Virus record (IMG/VR): IMGVR_UViG_3300032157_000001
Span: 186,001-250,000 of that record
From: a virus
Direction: 5' to 3' (one strand)
Length of the DNA stretch: 64,000 nt
The notes beneath the pieces are model-generated. The model made no database searches. It worked only from the letters and a program-made list of their open reading frames with translations, and was not told the DNA's origin. The translations under genes were made by a program, and so were the position numbers. This document shows, piece after piece, positions 46,826 through 53,842 of the stretch; the first letter of the stretch is position 1, and each line of letters starts with the position of its first letter.

Positions 46826-47061
46826 AACGCAAACTCATTAGTGTTAAACGTTACCATGTTATCCTACACACCAAGACCTTAGATTTTAATGACAAGGACT
46901 TGTATGCGGTGTGGGACGAATCTATGGGCAAGTTTGTGTGTACTCCAATAAGGACTATATCTCATTTGAATATACTGGCAAATAAACTTAACACAGAGTA
47001 CGAGGCATATATCAAGGAGGTAAGTGATTATTTAGGGACATATGTCCCAATAAACTCATGA
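46822..47061 (+). CDS. WD/YxxxVxxYL family protein
   Basis: 79 residues and a clear example of the family: RYHVILH strand, LYAVWDESMGKFV centre, and ANKLNTEYEAYIKEVSDYLG tail, followed by 7 extra residues. ATGA junctions at both ends. Function unknown. Confidence 0.7.
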   Translation: MKRKLISVKRYHVILHTKTLDFNDKDLYAVWDESMGKFVCTPIRTISHLNILANKLNTEYEAYIKEVSDYLGTYVPINS

Positions 47062-47336
47062 CACACAAATTCGAAAATCTTTTCAACAAAGAACCTAAAT
47101 TCAATTGCCCCGTCTGTGATCAAGAACTACACACAGATTGGGTAGACATCGGCTTTGGTGCATACTCAGCACAAGTCTCTCCCTACGTTTGTGAAGCATG
47201 TGAATGGACTGAAAAAGGATGCTCAGTCTGTATTTATGAGAAATGTTTTAGTTGGGAGCGGTGCAAGGGAAGAGCACTGATTAACAATGCCGAGAAAAAA
47301 GAAACCGATCAATCCAATTCTGGAAAGTGTAGCTGA
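47058..47336 (+). CDS. Small multi-Cys zinc protein
   Basis: 92 residues with CPVC, CEAC and then CSVC, CFSWERC: enough for two zinc sites. Overlaps the next gene by 50 nt. No specific family. Confidence 0.6.
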   Translation: MTHKFENLFNKEPKFNCPVCDQELHTDWVDIGFGAYSAQVSPYVCEACEWTEKGCSVCIYEKCFSWERCKGRALINNAEKKETDQSNSGKCS

Positions 47337-47664
47337 AATTAGAAGACTCGAACTTAATTGCGAGATCAAATTAGCCTATAAACGTGCAAAAAAAGACCTT
47401 GGTGAGAACTTTGAAACTCACATGAAGGCCGTTGCCGAAGAAATTGTTGCCCTCCAAAAGTCTTGTAAACCCAAAATTTCTTATTATATTGCGGGTATTA
47501 TGCTGACTGTTCCACCTGCCGATGAGGTTGTGGATGAAGAAAGCAATGATGACTTTGCTTTTTATGCAATGCTTGTTAAGGCAGCAATAGGTTGGGGTTT
47601 GCTTAATGGACATGCAGATAAAAATAATCCATTTGTTGATGAGCTAAGAGAAGAAAATATGTAG
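47287..47664 (+). CDS. Helical hypothetical protein
   Basis: 125 residues, basic start (MPRKKKPINPILESVAEIRR) and helical to residue 60, acidic near the end (ADEVVDEESNDDF). No family. Confidence 0.6.
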   Translation: MPRKKKPINPILESVAEIRRLELNCEIKLAYKRAKKDLGENFETHMKAVAEEIVALQKSCKPKISYYIAGIMLTVPPADEVVDEESNDDFAFYAMLVKAAIGWGLLNGHADKNNPFVDELREENM

Positions 47665-47668
47665 TGAG

Positions 47669-47929
47669 ATGACGACAATTAATGAGATAATAGTAATTCG
47701 TACTCTTTTCACTCATGATGTTGAATTGTTTTGTCGTGAACATGATATATCGTATTACATCTTTAGTTCACCCTCTGAATGGAGAACGGCATATAACGTC
47801 AGAGCACAAGATATTTGTCTTCTCCAACTCCAAATTTATCTTGCAAGTCTTGAAAAGGATTTTGCAATCTACATGGAGACATTAGATGATTATGCAATGA
47901 TATACCCATCAATAGTGTACGCAGCATGA
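47669..47929 (+). CDS. Small protein with an internal copy of the tail motif
   Basis: 86 residues. Near the end, YLASLEKDFAIYMETLDDYA resembles the recurrent tail but is followed by 10 more residues. Its N-terminus lacks the RY strand. Possible divergent family member. Confidence 0.55.
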   Translation: MTTINEIIVIRTLFTHDVELFCREHDISYYIFSSPSEWRTAYNVRAQDICLLQLQIYLASLEKDFAIYMETLDDYAMIYPSIVYAA

Positions 47930-48180
47930 GTTACTGGTTTCAATTTACGTTAGTTTTTTTCTCAGTATTCATTGCGGATATTAGTTGGGCTATGTACTTC
48001 TACAAAATATCGCAAGGTAAAAGTATAGCTGCGGGTATTTGGGGGTCGGTGGTAACCATATTGGGAGCCTACACAATTTCTGAGTATGTTCATGATCCAA
48101 CATTCATTATAGCCGCAGCACTAGGTGGTGGAATTGGAACTATCGTTACTGTAGAGTATAACAAACGCAAGATGAAATGA
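47926..48180 (+). CDS. Three-span membrane protein
   Basis: 84 residues: hydrophobic 5-24 (FQFTLVFFSVFIADISWAMY), 35-50 and 60-76 (IIAAALGGGIGTIVTVEY). FIADISWAMYF and the late G-x-x-x-G-T pattern recall a small membrane protein common in large phages. Function unknown. Confidence 0.65.
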   Translation: MSYWFQFTLVFFSVFIADISWAMYFYKISQGKSIAAGIWGSVVTILGAYTISEYVHDPTFIIAAALGGGIGTIVTVEYNKRKMK

Positions 48181-48362
48181 AAACAAAACAAAAGAAAAAA
48201 TTGTCAACCATAACTTATAAAAGAGACAGCAAGCTCGATCTTCCCGAATTAGAAACACTCAAGAAGATTCAAACCATAAGCGAATATGTTTGTTTATGTG
48301 AAGAGTCTACGTATGATGACGGTAGCGAATCAGTAACGGTACAATATCACTTCAAAAGATGA
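48177..48362 (+). CDS. Small basic protein
   Basis: 61 residues, Lys-rich start (MKTKQKKKLSTITYKRDSK). ATGA-coupled both sides. No family. Confidence 0.55.
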   Translation: MKTKQKKKLSTITYKRDSKLDLPELETLKKIQTISEYVCLCEESTYDDGSESVTVQYHFKR

Positions 48363-48661
48363 AAATTGGAGATAATCTCTATGTAGAACTAACTAAATTG
48401 TTGGATCATATGAGTGATAAATATAGATATGCTCTTAAAACTAAAGCAGTCCCTTTAGATGAGGATAGAATGATGATAACATTTACTGCCTATGACAATT
48501 TACTCAAAAAAGAAGTATATTTTCCCGAAAGTCAGTCAGAGTTAATCAAGACCGTTTGTCTCATGAATGAAGAAGATAAATTTTACAACAAGAGTGTTAA
48601 CGAATACATAAATAATGTCGGCAACAAAGAAACCATACATACGCAGAAAGAGCAACAGTAA
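48359..48661 (+). CDS. WD/YxxxVxxYL family protein
   Basis: 100 residues. KYRYALKTKA strand, ITFTAYDNLLKKEVYF centre (YD in place of WD), tail MNEEDKFYNKSVNEYINN, followed by a short Gln-rich end. Overlaps the next gene by 47 nt. Confidence 0.65.
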   Translation: MKIGDNLYVELTKLLDHMSDKYRYALKTKAVPLDEDRMMITFTAYDNLLKKEVYFPESQSELIKTVCLMNEEDKFYNKSVNEYINNVGNKETIHTQKEQQ

Positions 48662-48893
48662 ATTCATTGCAATTTTTAACACACAAAATCGTGAATTTGC
48701 ACCTCTTCTGGTTACATATTGCCACACCAATGGCATTGGGTGTATTCTTGAAAAGACAACACCAACGGGGCATGATCGTTATGTGGTGAGTGGAAGAATA
48801 TCTCAAATAGAACAGGCCAAAGAATATATCAAAACAGCATACAACGAATTTTTACAATATAACAAAGAAGTAAGTCGCTATATAAAAAAATGA
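48615..48893 (+). CDS. Small protein with KH-like part and shared tail
   Basis: 92 residues. The first 70 (basic start, then FIAIFNTQNREFAPLLVTYC, VVSGRISQIEQAKEYI) resemble a small alpha/beta RNA-binding-like unit related to the 59295-59627 product. It ends FLQYNKEVSRYIKK, nearly the same tail as the 30596-30808 protein. Good evidence that the tail is a mobile module. Confidence 0.65.
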   Translation: MSATKKPYIRRKSNSKFIAIFNTQNREFAPLLVTYCHTNGIGCILEKTTPTGHDRYVVSGRISQIEQAKEYIKTAYNEFLQYNKEVSRYIKK

Positions 48894-49219
48894 GAAGATT
48901 CACCATATCAATGTTTGACACAATACCCAACCCGAATGCTACAGAAACAGATCGGGTTCAAAGATTGAAAAGATATGTGTTGTATGATCACATGAAAAAT
49001 AAGATAGTGAGCCAACCAATTACCAAGGATTCACCGGAGTATTTTGATCTTCTTAATGACTATAGACTAAATTCAGATCATTTAACTGCCGAATTCCACG
49101 ACTACAATATAGCACTACAAGAATATCTACAAGACATTAACTTAAACGAGGATGTTTCAAATCAGAGAATCAAAAGGCGAATTAAAAATATTGAAGACGT
49201 TAACAGCATTAAATATTGA
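48890..49219 (+). CDS. WD/YxxxVxxYL family protein with C-terminal extension
   Basis: 109 residues. KRYVLYDHMKNKIV centre and tail FHDYNIALQEYLQDI, then about 24 basic residues that overlap the endonuclease gene in another frame. Confidence 0.6.
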   Translation: MRRFTISMFDTIPNPNATETDRVQRLKRYVLYDHMKNKIVSQPITKDSPEYFDLLNDYRLNSDHLTAEFHDYNIALQEYLQDINLNEDVSNQRIKRRIKNIEDVNSIKY

Positions 49220-49637
49220 ATTTGTCAGGGAGTATAAGTTTGATGAGTGCAGACACAAGAAGCTGCTTCCTTTCGATTTCTACCTGCCTCAGTGGAACGT
49301 TCTGATTGAATTCGATGGTGAACACCACTTTCGATACAAATCGTTTTGGGGTAGAATAAAGACCACTCTGGAAAGAACCCAAGAGAACGACAGGATCAAG
49401 AACAAATTCTGCAGGAAGAAGGGTATTAAACTAATCAGAATACCTTTTAATATGTCTGATAAAATTGAAAGAATAATACAACAAGAGCATAAGCGTGGAT
49501 TTTCAAGAAACTTGAATCACTCGCAAAAATTGATTAAGAAAAAAAGTGACACTCAAAAAGTACATACATCTACCAATGAGATATACGATTACTCAGCAAT
49601 ACAAGATGAAAGCATACTTGTATTCGGATTGTCGTGA
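49152..49637 (+). CDS. Vsr-like/DUF559-type endonuclease
   Basis: 161 residues starting inside the previous gene. ESKGELKILKTLTAL, then LLPFDFYLPQWNVLIEFDGEHHFR (about 38-61) and KFCRKKGIKLIRIPF are the pattern of Vsr/DUF559 phage endonucleases with the D...E-F-D-G core. Such genes often act as free-standing homing or repair nucleases. A basic C-terminal extension follows. The 68-nt overlap suggests insertion into an existing operon. Confidence 0.8.
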   Translation: MFQIRESKGELKILKTLTALNIEFVREYKFDECRHKKLLPFDFYLPQWNVLIEFDGEHHFRYKSFWGRIKTTLERTQENDRIKNKFCRKKGIKLIRIPFNMSDKIERIIQQEHKRGFSRNLNHSQKLIKKKSDTQKVHTSTNEIYDYSAIQDESILVFGLS

Positions 49638-49809
49638 GTTCAGATATTTTGATCTACACAAAGATCGAAGCTTGTTTTTTGATAAGTATGTTACTTCAGA
49701 CAAACACAGCAGTAGAGGTAAAGAGTGGGCCGAGATTTACTTGAGAATCCTAAATTTTGAGAGCGAAAAATATTTGGAGGCGGTGGATGACTACTTGGGT
49801 ATTTCGTAG
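49606..49809 (+). CDS. Short WD/YxxxVxxYL family protein
   Basis: 67 residues from the ATG at 49606, overlapping the endonuclease. CREFRYFDLHKDRSLFF centre and the tail NFESEKYLEAVDDYLGIS. Ends with TAG, converging on the minus operon. Confidence 0.6.
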   Translation: MKAYLYSDCREFRYFDLHKDRSLFFDKYVTSDKHSSRGKEWAEIYLRILNFESEKYLEAVDDYLGIS

Positions 49810-50135
49810 TCCTGTAGATTCATATCCTCTACTTCCACTTCAATCTCATCACCATCACGATAAAAATAAACAGCAACATCGTAGAGAATTGTATCACCGG
49901 GAATGAGTGTATACTCTTTATAATAATATCCATCGGTAGAGATTATTTTTGTTGGTTTTCCTTTATAATCAAACACACCATGCACACGACTATGTTTTGC
50001 AACATTAACATCTGTGATGATGACAGGTGTGGACTGATAAATTTCAATTCTGAAAGCGTCATCTTTCGATCTAACGCAAGTAAAGAGCAATACAATTAAC
50101 GCAAGATAGATTACTATGATCTTTCCCATATTCAT
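49791..50135 (-). CDS. Membrane-anchored or exported protein
   Basis: 114 residues with an N-terminal hydrophobic segment (KIIVIYLALIVLLFTCV) and a strand-rich exported part. The Cys after LLFT is not in a good lipobox (Thr at -1). Last gene of the minus operon. No family. Confidence 0.65.
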   Translation of the reverse strand: MNMGKIIVIYLALIVLLFTCVRSKDDAFRIEIYQSTPVIITDVNVAKHSRVHGVFDYKGKPTKIISTDGYYYKEYTLIPGDTILYDVAVYFYRDGDEIEVEVEDMNLQDYEIPK

Positions 50136-50177
50136 TGGTTTTACAACAAAGATATGAAAATGTGTACTATTTCCAAA

Positions 50178-50576
50178 CTAGTCGTAGTTGTGTGTTTGAT
50201 CTGGTTCCAGTACTGTTTCTGGTCTCCGGACGATATTGTAGTTCACCCTGTCTAAGGCTTCCTTGATGTTTTTAAATGCCTCCCTGAGAGCAATAAAATT
50301 ATAAATCTGGATAGCAAAATTTATCCCATTTTCATCCACGGTTCCCCAATACTTCTTCTCCGAATTCCAGCCCCACATTGTAATCTCAGTGATGTGTATG
50401 ACCTCAATAGTCTGAGTCCACAACCCCAAACATCTGTTGACGGTGTAGGTGTGCGTTCTGGTTTTCATGTTGCATATGAAAAACAGTCTATCTTTGAAGA
50501 GCAACGTTTTGTTGTGAACTTTAGTAAGTTCATCAAATTTATATCGTTGGATTTCAATTGGTCTCTTGAGTATCAT
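50178..50576 (-). CDS. Hypothetical protein
   Basis: 132 residues, strand-rich N-terminal two-thirds (MILKRPIEIQRYKFDEL), helical end with KNIKEALDRVNYN. Contains a CCAGTACTG site (50207). Stop-start overlap with the upstream gene. Confidence 0.65.
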   Translation of the reverse strand: MILKRPIEIQRYKFDELTKVHNKTLLFKDRLFFICNMKTRTHTYTVNRCLGLWTQTIEVIHITEITMWGWNSEKKYWGTVDENGINFAIQIYNFIALREAFKNIKEALDRVNYNIVRRPETVLEPDQTHNYD

Positions 50577-50956
50577 TATGATCTTGTTCTATTGTAGAAA
50601 TCGATAAACGTAATAACCGCTTTGTATGCAGCACCAAGTCTTTCTTTGTCAATACGTCTACACGTAAGTTCACCATCGACATCCTTAATCTTTGCAACGA
50701 AGAACATCTTCTCATTACGATTCTTCAGGTGATATGCTGAGGATAAAGAGAAGGTGTACCCCATACTTTCAATTTTCTCCACAACAGTCTCAAGCCATCC
50801 GTCCCAACACTTATGGTATTTCAGTTCGGAGTCATGTTGTTGGAGATAATGTTGGTAAATGCTGTAACGACCTTGAAAGTCAACGACTGCGCCCATGAAT
50901 AATGCTATCTGTGCATCTGTTTTATCATAGTCGAAAGGTGCTATTAATTGTGTCAT
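50576..50956 (-). CDS. Conserved Bacteroidetes-phage hypothetical protein
   Basis: 126 residues. IALFMGAVVDFQGRYSIY (17-34), CWDGWLETVVEKIESMGY (49-66) and the late AAYKAVITFIDFYN match a frequent Bacteroidetes phage protein built around the W-L-x-x-V-V-E-K-I-E segment. Role unknown. Confidence 0.75.
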   Translation of the reverse strand: MTQLIAPFDYDKTDAQIALFMGAVVDFQGRYSIYQHYLQQHDSELKYHKCWDGWLETVVEKIESMGYTFSLSSAYHLKNRNEKMFFVAKIKDVDGELTCRRIDKERLGAAYKAVITFIDFYNRTRS

Positions 50957-51159
50957 CTTTGTGTGAATCTTTTGTCGTCAATATATAAAACCTTTGATCC
51001 TTCTTTCAATTGCTGGATCATTACGTTAAGACCGGTTCTGTTTTGGATGTCCTCAGCAATTTTAAAGGTGTCCTCAATTGGCACTTCCTGTAAATGCTTG
51101 TAACCAGTTGTGGCTTCAAATTTCATCTGAAATGCCCAAAAGAATATTGTTGTTTTCAT
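50953..51159 (-). CDS. Small hypothetical protein
   Basis: 68 residues in ATGA junctions on both sides. N-terminal hydrophobic/aromatic MKTTIFFWAFQMKF, then a helix (DTFKIAEDIQNRTGL). No family. Confidence 0.6.
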   Translation of the reverse strand: MKTTIFFWAFQMKFEATTGYKHLQEVPIEDTFKIAEDIQNRTGLNVMIQQLKEGSKVLYIDDKRFTQR

Positions 51160-51458
51160 GCTGCTATAAGTTCTTCGATTTTGAAAATGTAACTCTTGCC
51201 GGTGTTAAGTCCTCTGCAGGTACAGAGATGTGGTTTATGCTTCCACTGTCTAAAGAATTGGAAGACATGATCCTGTGCTGATATTGGATGACAATACGGA
51301 ATTGGATTTCCATCAGTACCTTCTACAGGTACACGATCTCTTCTCTTGTTGCTGCTTTTTGTCCATTTCAATACGGTTGGGTTATATATCCCACCGCTTA
51401 TCCAAGGACAAGGATTGATCTGTCTAACGCGATCATTATATTTAAACGGACTCTTCAT
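51156..51458 (-). CDS. Small hypothetical protein with Cys/His residues
   Basis: 100 residues; KPHLCTCRG and YCHP may bind metal. A strand-rich VRQINPCPWISGG start resembles small barrel proteins. No family. Confidence 0.6.
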   Translation of the reverse strand: MKSPFKYNDRVRQINPCPWISGGIYNPTVLKWTKSSNKRRDRVPVEGTDGNPIPYCHPISAQDHVFQFFRQWKHKPHLCTCRGLNTGKSYIFKIEELIAA

Positions 51459-52059
51459 TATCGTGGTATTGATGTAAGTTATGTATCTTCACTATGTGGC
51501 CGAGCGCAATGCTTACCAAAGTTGTCGTTATTTGTGGGCCATCCATAACAATCCTTAAAGCACCAACCTTGATGTTTTGATGTATATCGTCGCGCATAAA
51601 AAATGATTTTTTATCGTTCAAATCAAGTAAAACTGATACTTCGCGCATTTTTTCGATACTTTCGTTGATCTTTGCAGTAAAACTGATATGATCATAGAGA
51701 TGTGAAAGTCGGGCTGGAACAACGTACTGGTCGAATGGACGAAGAACAGTCTTAATTCGAGCCGGTAACTCTAAAAATCCAACGTTTCTTCCCTTAGCAC
51801 CATACAATAGCCAAAGATTAACACCTCTATAGGTGAGAGACCAGATCGAATTGTCGTGATTTATTTTATATACTCTGGTGTGATTTACCTGAGCATCACG
51901 AAGGATTTCGTAGTAATCTTCTGTGGTAATATCCAAATCAAAACGCTCCTTCATTCTCTGTTTAACATGGGCAATATGCTCAGATTCGGGCTTAAAATAG
52001 CCATTTGGGTTGTTAACCCGGAACAAATAGGACTCACTATGGGCTGGTTGTACAGACAT
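51442..52059 (-). CDS. Hypothetical protein heading the minus operon
   Basis: 205 residues using the second ATG (52059), which leaves the usual 6 nt after the promoter; the ATG at 52065 abuts the promoter directly. HIAHVKQRMKERFDLDITTE (about 28-47) is a pattern seen in phage proteins that carry a short A-x-x-R-x-x-x-R-F-x-x-x-x-T helix unit. The C-terminal half is helical. No function known. Confidence 0.65.
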   Translation of the reverse strand: MSVQPAHSESYLFRVNNPNGYFKPESEHIAHVKQRMKERFDLDITTEDYYEILRDAQVNHTRVYKINHDNSIWSLTYRGVNLWLLYGAKGRNVGFLELPARIKTVLRPFDQYVVPARLSHLYDHISFTAKINESIEKMREVSVLLDLNDKKSFFMRDDIHQNIKVGALRIVMDGPQITTTLVSIALGHIVKIHNLHQYHDNEESV

Positions 52060-52065
52060 ATCCAT

Positions 52066-52075
52066 TTATACGTAA
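52066..52075 (-). promoter_or_regulatory. Phage-type promoter (perfect TTACGTATAA), minus strand
   Basis: Directly precedes ATG 52065 and lies 6 nt from ATG 52059. Divergent from the promoter at 52116-52125. Confidence 0.7.
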
Positions 52076-52115
52076 ATTTAAGTAGAATTGTTTGTCTGAA
52101 CAAAAAATATTAATT

Positions 52116-52125
52116 TGCCGTATAA
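52116..52125 (+). promoter_or_regulatory. Phage-type promoter (TGCCGTATAA)
   Basis: CGTATAA core ending 8 nt before the ATG at 52134. Forms a divergent pair with the minus-strand promoter 40 nt away. Confidence 0.65.
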
Positions 52126-52133
52126 TACATATT

Positions 52134-52589
52134 ATGATTAATGGCATCTATGTCCTAGCGTTACTCACTCCGGGTAAAGAAAAGAATCAACTCTTTGCAA
52201 AATTGCTATACCTTCCGGGGTATATAAGCGACATAGAGATTGGAGGCACCGAAGAACAAAGGATCGCATTTTGGAATTCCTTTGATGACAAATGGATGCA
52301 ACCAAAATATGCCACTGTCGATGCTTGTACTGATACGGTCGATAGAGTTTTTCTTGGACGATACTATATGCGAGTTCAAGATGGTGATGAATTCAACACA
52401 TATGATATTGTTGAGTGTGAAACTGAGAATGTTGTTTCATCAAGAACTTCCGATAGAGGATTTGTAGACAGAGATGATGTCCATGTTCAACTTCACCAAA
52501 TGAATATAGATGACATCCAATACATGTTGGATGCGTCAATATTTTTAGATCACAACCATCCACGGATTATTAATTTTACCAAATCATGA
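52134..52589 (+). CDS. Hypothetical protein
   Basis: 151 residues from the promoter-proximal ATG. Mixed strands; C-terminal helix (LHQMNIDDIQYMLDASIFL). The I-L-x-x-Y segment resembles the family tails only loosely. No known domain. Confidence 0.65.
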   Translation: MINGIYVLALLTPGKEKNQLFAKLLYLPGYISDIEIGGTEEQRIAFWNSFDDKWMQPKYATVDACTDTVDRVFLGRYYMRVQDGDEFNTYDIVECETENVVSSRTSDRGFVDRDDVHVQLHQMNIDDIQYMLDASIFLDHNHPRIINFTKS

Positions 52590-52879
52590 AACACAGTAAA
52601 ACAATCAAAAGACCTGACGGTAGCAAAGTGTGTATCGATGTCAGAATGATTGCAGATTCATATCGTAACGAAATGCCGGAGTATCGAGTTACGGTTAGTC
52701 ATTGTCTTCCACGTAAAAGGAATTTTTATTTCGTGGTGTCAACCGATAGTTACGAATGGAGAAAACTAGACAGCAACGGGAAGAGAGACTATGAAATCAA
52801 AAAATATCTTGAATACGTAACTCTCGATGAGATTCAAGCAGTAAAGCTTGAACTTTGGGAGATGATAAAACCACAATGA
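52586..52879 (+). CDS. Small hypothetical protein
   Basis: 97 residues, ATGA-coupled. Basic start and strands (YRVTVSHCLPRKRNFYFVVS), then a helix ending LDEIQAVKLELWEMIKPQ, possibly a distant relative of the small-protein family. No family assigned. Confidence 0.6.
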   Translation: MKHSKTIKRPDGSKVCIDVRMIADSYRNEMPEYRVTVSHCLPRKRNFYFVVSTDSYEWRKLDSNGKRDYEIKKYLEYVTLDEIQAVKLELWEMIKPQ

Positions 52880-53157
52880 CTTTCGAAATTTTCCTTAAGC
52901 GATACAGAGGCAAATACGAAGATCGATTTGACTCAATAGTTGATCGTGATGCTACTCGTGATGAGGTTAGACATGAGTTTGATTACACCAGCTATAACGT
53001 AAGGGTACACAGATACAGAGTGTATGATAAATACGGCACCTTTGTCCACTCCAACATAAAACGTGAAGATGTGGATGGATATGTAAAAGCCCTTAATCAA
53101 GAAGAAAAACTATACCTGACCGAATTATACGAATCCTTCTTCAAGGACATATATTGA
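52876..53157 (+). CDS. WD/YxxxVxxYL family protein
   Basis: 93 residues from the ATG at 52876. NVRVHRYRVYDKYGTFV centre (YD variant) and tail ALNQEEKLYLTELYESFF. Last gene before the next promoter. Confidence 0.65.
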   Translation: MTFEIFLKRYRGKYEDRFDSIVDRDATRDEVRHEFDYTSYNVRVHRYRVYDKYGTFVHSNIKREDVDGYVKALNQEEKLYLTELYESFFKDIY

Positions 53158-53178
53158 GAACAACAATTTGTAGTTAAA

Positions 53179-53188
53179 TTACGTATAA
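53179..53188 (+). promoter_or_regulatory. Phage-type promoter (perfect TTACGTATAA)
   Basis: Ends 6 nt before the ATG at 53195; drives a monocistronic lipoprotein gene closed by a terminator. Confidence 0.75.
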
Positions 53189-53194
53189 TTGACT

Positions 53195-53794
53195 ATGAAA
53201 ACAATAAACATCCTCTCTCTGCTCATTGCAGCAACCTTGATTTCTTGCTCTGAAGAAGAGATCACACCAATACAAGGTTTTACTTCTGAAGAAGAGATCA
53301 AAATAACAACAAAATCTTCTGATCTTATTAAGGTTGAAGAATTGCTTATTGGCACATGGAACACCGATGTGTTAATTATCGGAACGAGCGGAGTCCACAA
53401 TATCCAGACACAATCCAAGGATATTGTTTGTAATTTTCTCGGCGGAGCCAATAGTACTGGTGATGAAGCGTCACAATTGATTGTTGTGTCTGAATCAGAC
53501 ATGCTTAAAGTTACCAAGACATATCTCTGTAGCAACCAATCTTCCGTCACTTACTGGAAGATCACCATAAAAAATGATAGTGAGAATTTCAATGGGTTCG
53601 AGAATGGTCACTCCTTCACGATCAATGAAGTAGATGATAAAGATAAGCTTGTCAGGAGCTACGACATCATGGCTTTGAATCCCATAGTAAATGACTCTCG
53701 CATACAATGGTTAAGTGTAAAATTGTTCTATGATATGAATGAGTATTTCGACCCAACAAATCCAAAATACTATCACATTCAATTTAAGAAATAA
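53195..53794 (+). CDS. Probable surface-exposed lipoprotein
   Basis: 199 residues. Signal peptide with a good lipobox: LLIAATLISC, Cys at residue 18. It is followed by SEEE, an acidic stretch like the lipoprotein export signals that carry Bacteroidetes lipoproteins to the cell surface. The mature part is strand-rich with several Cys. It has its own phage promoter and terminator. A surface lipoprotein made by a phage could block superinfection by masking a receptor; this is inference. Confidence 0.75.
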   Translation: MKTINILSLLIAATLISCSEEEITPIQGFTSEEEIKITTKSSDLIKVEELLIGTWNTDVLIIGTSGVHNIQTQSKDIVCNFLGGANSTGDEASQLIVVSESDMLKVTKTYLCSNQSSVTYWKITIKNDSENFNGFENGHSFTINEVDDKDKLVRSYDIMALNPIVNDSRIQWLSVKLFYDMNEYFDPTNPKYYHIQFKK

Positions 53795-53822
53795 AAAAAG
53801 GAGGTCAGTTGACCTCCTTTTC
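53795..53822. terminator. Bidirectional terminator
   Basis: GGAGGTCA-GT-TGACCTCC flanked by A and T runs, serving the lipoprotein gene (plus) and the adhesin-like gene (minus). Confidence 0.88.
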
Positions 53823-53842
53823 GTTTTTCACCCCTTTTAGGA

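Noticed and set aside
49791-50135. Lipoprotein call for the minus-strand exported protein
   Set aside because: The residue before Cys is Thr and the one at -2 is Phe, which is a poor lipobox; a plain membrane anchor is more likely.
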